NCBI GenBank assembly: GCA_941918925.1
Contig: OW799237.1
Location: 15,481,201 to 15,545,200 of the forward strand
DNA length: 64,000 nt
Direction: 5' to 3'
From: Phyto melanocephala
Lineage: Eukaryota > Arthropoda > Insecta > Diptera > Rhinophoridae
In this document: piece after piece, positions 59,769 to 64,000 of the stretch
How positions within the stretch are numbered: position 1 is the stretch's first letter
Layout of the letters: each line of letters starts with the position of its first letter
Program-made: the position numbers and the translations under genes
Notes under the pieces: generated by a model
What the model was told of the DNA's origin: nothing
Databases searched by the model: none
What the model saw: the letters and a program-made list of their open reading frames with translations, nothing else

Positions 59769-60250
59769 TTATTGTCTCTTAGAATTTGTCTATGAGGGGG
59801 AGGTATCTCAACAGAACATTCAATCCGACCTTAGATATCTCAAAGAGTATATCCAGTAAATATTTGTAAGGATGACAGAAATGACAGAAAATTTGCAGAA
59901 AAGGAGGAAAACAGATTCCTTCTTCTCCAAAACCATACAACGGCGACAATAGCCGTTCGAGGGAAGTCCACTTCACCTTACATGTTTCCCTTTTATTCAG
60001 TGACCCGTCAACATCGCCACAACCTCGAAATATCCTTGCGACCTTGATTCGTAAGTTTCGATGATATAACGTAAGTTTCGCCACACCACATACTTCTAGT
60101 CCACGCCACTTGTTCTCGATAGTAATAAGCTTTTGATAGACCTAACGGTATTGGAACTCACTTGAATTTAAGATATTCAAAGCAAATTCACTCCTAGCTA
60201 CCACAACCACCCGCTCGTTATCATAGTGGCTCGTATGAGCAGGGACCTAA
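59769..60250 (-). pseudogene. LINE RNase H domain and downstream region, decayed
   Basis: On the minus strand from 60246 it reads VPAHTSHYDNERVVVVARSE then FALNIL. This is the end of a LINE RNase H domain (V.GH.GI.GNE.AD.LAR.G), with several conserved residues changed. After stops, an open frame 60084-59779 follows with AKLTLYHRNLRIKVARIF and LNKRETC. It may be the region after RNase H in I-type elements. No zinc-binding motif is visible. Confidence rests on the RNase H motif. Confidence 0.5.
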
Positions 60251-61690
60251 AATAAAGCAAAGGTTAGCTCTATACTTATGACAGTAATATAAAGAAGATC
60301 ATGCAGACAAAGTCGATTTTATATCTTGATTAACTCGATGTTGTTTACTGCCCTTGAATTTTAAGGTGTATCGTGTTGCTTCATCCTAATTGTTTGAATG
60401 ACCATAAATAAAAAGAAATTGATGTTTTAAGCAAATGATATTTATCAGTAATTTAAATTAATCCAAGAACAACTTAAAACTCTCTTAAATATATAAAAAA
60501 AGCTGTACTTGATCAAAAAAAAAAAATATTTTTTATGTTTATATTCTTTTAAGATCCTCAAATGTGTTTCACTTTTTAGACACACTTTAAACAATTTAAA
60601 ATTGATACTTTTAAAGCTTTAATTATTTGCCAAACAATTCAATTGTTACAATTGAAATTTATGCGTTTTTGATCGATTTAACTGGCCAGCAAAGCGAATG
60701 TAAGTGTCGTCAACAAACAGTAATCAGAAAACTCTACACAAACGAAAAACGGACAAATAAATATATACAGATAGTAAATATAATAAACAGATACGCTTAA
60801 ACTAAATACATAAATAGCAAACGATACTTTATGTGTAAATAAATATATGTACGTCTTCACACACATATAAAACGATACTTAAAAAAACACCAGTCCACAA
60901 TTATAATAACAATAATAAAAAAAAAAAACAAAAACTCCATTGTCCATGAACATTTGATATTTATACGGGACTATTGTACATGTAGTCTATAATTTAAGCA
61001 ATATAAATCATTATTTTTGTCTCCCGTTGTACAAGAAATACACGCACAGAAAACCAACTCATTCTCCATAAAGCTGCGGCAAATTAGTGATTGAGCCTTT
61101 AAACAATATATGCGGATTTATAACAAGAATAATTGTTGCCGTGGCACTGGTCTTTGGGGCAGATGAAGTCATACGGCTATTTTTTGTTGCTGTCAATTGG
61201 ACAAACACAACTTTTCGGTGCGATTGCAGCAAATTGAAGTGAAAGCGTTCAAGCAAAACATTGTGTTAAGTATTTCACTGGTTTTTTTTAAAAAAGAAAA
61301 ATAAAAATAATTGAGACCCGGGAGGAAATTTGAAGGCACAGAATAAAAATAGAAAATAAATTCTATGCCTTAAAAATAAATTTTATTAATTTATTTTTTT
61401 ATATAGAATAAATTTTTTTAGGCCAAAAAATCTTTAAAACCAAGAAATGAAGCCAGACAGTGAAAGCTCTACATTATAACATGTTGGTTATTTCTTAAAA
61501 ATGTTCTTTTAATTTTGAATATGTTAGTTAGACTAACTATTAACCGATTAAAAGATCAGAGAATACCAAACTTGGCAAACGCATAGCAACTAGACTTTCA
61601 GATTTCCTTTTAATTCATCGGAGTAACATAAAGATTTTTTATTGTGGCACCTTTTTTAAAAATTTAAAGTTATTAATTTATTAATTTGGT
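60251..61690. other. No recognised gene
   Basis: AT-rich with a few moderately GC stretches (61070-61260). Open frames are short and match nothing known. Confidence 0.5.
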
Positions 61691-61700
61691 GCTCAATAGG

Positions 61701-61830
61701 TGTGCCTCTGTGAATAAAGTGACGCTCATATGGGTAAAGGGACATGTGGGCATAGGCATAAGGCGGCGTATGAGCTTGCGAAGAGGGAGGCTACAACACG
61801 TTTCTACGGACCGCAATCTTAAGTTGTTCT
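61701..61830 (+). pseudogene. LINE RNase H fragment
   Basis: From 61710 the frame reads VNKVTLIWVKGHVGIGI. A one-base shift then gives KAAYELAKREA. Together these are the C-terminal RNase H motif (V.L.WV.GH.GI.GN..A..LA). Nothing upstream of this motif is recognisable, so only the end of the domain is kept. Confidence 0.6.
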
Positions 61831-62048
61831 AGGGAATGTAGTGGTGCGGGTGAAGGTCTTACAATGTGTGGAATCATCGAATCTGAATAGGGGGATAGAG
61901 ACAACAACATGTAGACAAAACAACCGACCGGTAGGTAGATAGGTAGGAAAGGGGGATGCAGAAAGCCAGAGCCACCTCCAATTCGGAAATAAATATGGCC
62001 AACTGTGCTTCATTTTATACAAGAAAACAGAGGATTGATTGGAAAAAA

Positions 62049-62064
62049 AGAGAGAGAGAGAGAG
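62049..62064. repeat. (AG)8 microsatellite
   Basis: agagagagagagagag within a purine-rich stretch. It lies at the start of the small frame at 62039-62224, whose ORF is not recognised. Confidence 0.85.
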
Positions 62065-62224
62065 GTTTTCTCAAGATATAGTAAGTGAAAAGAAGAAAAA
62101 GTTAGTAGGAAATAGAAAAGAAGAGAGAAGTACAGATTCCCTACGAGGGCCATTGCCTGTTCACCAGCCACCTGACCTCCAGGATGTATTCGATGATATT
62201 CCCCAGTCTACCTCACCACCTTAA

Positions 62225-62625
62225 CCTGTGATCCTGTAATCCTCGGGCAGTGACAGACACACAGTCTCAAGCTTCTCCTCATCCTTACACATCCTACAAC
62301 AATCCGACTCTATGCAGTCCCTTCTTTTTCTCTAGCCATATTAACCCTGTCGGATAAACACGCCCTAATACGCCCAAAATAGTAACCTATCGGAGGCCTC
62401 ACCATGTTCTCTTCGCACGTCAAAACCAGTGCTGATCCACCGTGCGTAAGTTCGTCAGCAATTTTATTGTCGATAATTCCATTGAGACCTGGTACCCAAC
62501 ACAATCTGACATTCAAGAGGTTCATGATCCTATCGAGTGCTCTCCTGCACTTTCTAACTAGTGTAGATTTGACATAATGTCTGTTCAAGGTCCTGAGCGC
62601 CGCCTGACTGTCCACCTATAGAGTG
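62225..62625 (-). pseudogene. LINE RNase H domain plus zinc-binding tail, frameshifted
   Basis: From 62615 the minus frame opens MDSQAALRTLNRHYVKSTLV (the RNase H 'SDSQAA' motif with a catalytic Asp at the start). It continues with VRLCWVPGLNGI and DNKIADELTHGGS. The His of the usual 'WVPGH' is Leu. After the stop at 62310 another frame continues DCCRMCKDEEKLETVCLSL. This is the Cys-rich segment that normally follows RNase H in I-type LINEs. The two frames are joined by a small indel near 62305. The sequence upstream of 62625 is replaced by an unrelated repeat tail, so the element is truncated. It is the best-preserved of the three RNase H pieces. Confidence 0.75.
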
Positions 62626-62639
62626 GATTTCTAATTTAA

Positions 62640-62845
62640 TACCAAAAACAAATATTTTTTGCATAATTCCGCGAACTCGCCATAGTTATTGAGATAAAGG
62701 TTAGCATATGTGTTAATCTATGTTGTTTTCTAACTGTGTGTCAAATTTCATTATGTTCCATTCAACCGTTTCTGCGTGATTGAGTAACAAACATCCAAAC
62801 AAATAAACATACCAACATTCACATTTAGTATATTTGTAGGATAAG
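62640..62845 (+). repeat. Dispersed insect repeat 3' tail
   Basis: Contains 'aatttcattatgttccattc', accgtttctgcgtgattgag, then taacaaacatccaaacaaat and ends 'catttagtatatttgtagga'. This wording recurs at the 3' ends of many arthropod repeats (RTE- or Helitron-associated). The assignment is from memory. Confidence 0.4.
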
Positions 62846-63465
62846 TAAAACAGATTATTTTATTTGAATAAAAGATTTTTCGAACAGATTCTTTAAATTT
62901 TTTCATATGAACTAAATATAACCTGGTAATTATGAATGCAGAAAAGGCAATCCATCAAGCCGTTCTCAGGTTATTGTCTTACAGACATGGGGAGGCAATT
63001 GTCGTATGAAAATTTACTTTTTATTATTATTAATTATTAAAATATATATTGTTATTAAAAAAATAATTTTAGACATAAAAAAAATAGTTTAAAAATATTT
63101 AAAAAAAAAATAAAATATATTTTATTATAAAGAAAATTAAAAAAAAATTTTTTTGGAATATTTTGAAATGACTTAAATGATCCTTTATCCGAATATTAAA
63201 AAAAATATAAAAATAATACCAAAATGCATTCCACTCAGCTGTAAATTTACTTTTTCAGCTTATTCTTCCATTATCACAAATAGAAAAATTTTATCTCCTT
63301 GTATAGAAGAATTGAAAATAAATTAACTCAAGCCAGAAATAAATATAAAATAAATATTGTTTTTAAAATAAAAAGAAAATTTTAATATAAAAAAAAATCA
63401 TAAGATTTTGTTGTTTATTATAAAATAATATTGAATTTTTATTTTATCGAACTTTTTGTTTAAAC
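62846..63465. other. AT-rich DNA, no gene seen
   Basis: Long A/T runs; no open frame or repeat end recognised. Confidence 0.6.
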
Positions 63466-63565
63466 TAATATTTAAATTTTAATCAGGCTTGAGTTCAAAA
63501 AAATTCTTTGTAAAAAATAAAGAATATTAAATATGAACTCAAGCCTGATTAAAATTTAAATATTA
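63466..63565. repeat. Perfect inverted repeat, 32-bp arms
   Basis: 63466-63497 is the exact reverse complement of 63534-63565; both contain aatcaggcttgagttca or its inverse. The 36-base loop can pair further (attcttt with aaagaat). Related words ('ctcaagcc') also occur at 63329. Confidence 0.85.
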
Positions 63566-64000
63566 ATAAAATAATATATTTCAGTTTACCAAAAAAAAAT
63601 TTTTTTAATCAAATTTTGAAAGAAAAAGGTGTTTTTATAGAAAATTATAAAAATATTAATTTTTCCAATTTTAAATTTTTAATACTTAAAAAGTAAAAAT
63701 TATAACAAAAATTATAAAAAAAAATAATATAAATATCAAAATTTGTTGAATTCGCCTTGATTTCATTTATAAAAGCAGAGATGGAAAATGAGATTTTTAT
63801 TTGAGTATTAAGATATTAACTTAGATGTAATTTATCGATAATAAATGCACAATATACACTATTTATAATGTGTTTCACATATATATATCATTTTTTTAGT
63901 ACAATTTTATTAAATTAAACATATCAAAATAAGTTTTCCATCCCTGTTATACGAATTGGCTATGACAGAAAATATCTCCCAAATAGGTGCTCTGTTGTAT
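63566..64000. other. AT-rich DNA, no gene seen
   Basis: No ORF, RNA gene or repeat end recognised up to the window edge. Confidence 0.55.

Noticed and set aside
62039..62224. 61-codon plus-strand frame
   Set aside because: Begins in an (AG)n tract and matches no protein family; probably chance or LINE-associated debris.

Overview
The window looks like nuclear DNA from a higher (calyptrate-type) fly. It is very AT-rich and carries a fly-typical mix of mobile elements: mariner, piggyBac, hAT, Jockey/R1/I/RTE-type LINEs and a tRNA-derived SINE. Many copies of one interspersed repeat are present, running from a 5' end like 'tttttataccc' through a gtccgtctgtcc block to a 3' hairpin like 'attcggcacagccgaat' followed by 'cttgtttt'. 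In layout this repeat resembles the Drosophila DINE-1/INE-1 non-autonomous Helentrons; that comparison is from memory. I found no intact host gene, no tRNA or rRNA gene and no CRISPR. The stretch is most simply intergenic or deep intronic.

Layout. 0.3-1.7 kb: two DINE-like copies head to tail, one with another tandem-module repeat inside it. 3.8-6.8 kb: a long DINE-like copy holding a long inverted-repeat element and a 606-bp mariner-derived MITE. 11-16 kb: decayed LINE and mariner pieces and an inverted repeat whose centre looks like a hammerhead ribozyme. 23-26 kb: a hAT remnant with a DINE-like copy inserted, then further repeat pieces. 27.9-30.1 kb: a structurally complete but frameshifted piggyBac flanked by TTAA. 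30.3 kb: a 395-bp MITE. 31.3-33.1 kb: DINE-like copies with a mariner and a SINE inserted. 34.5-35.7 kb: an R1-like LINE 3' end with an antisense SINE. 37.8-40.3 kb: a mariner containing a second MITE copy, then a tandem-module repeat. 42.1-45.4 kb: a zinc-finger-like ORF that looks like an internally deleted family member, then a 1-kb TIR element. 48.0-49.6 kb: a DINE-like copy holding a hAT-like MITE. 51.9-55.7 kb: a foldback element, the second mariner-derived MITE, and a mariner inserted in a Jockey LINE. 59-62.9 kb: fragments of RNase H-bearing LINEs on both strands.

How the parts relate: almost every recognisable sequence is a transposon, and several are nested, so the order of insertion can be read. 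The coding remnants are broken by frameshifts, stops, internal deletions or lost catalytic residues. I see no element here able to make its own complete transposase or reverse transcriptase. Short repeats with shared deletion junctions or matching ends (mariner-derived MITE, CCCAGC MITE, SINE) show non-autonomous families that moved using enzymes from elsewhere.
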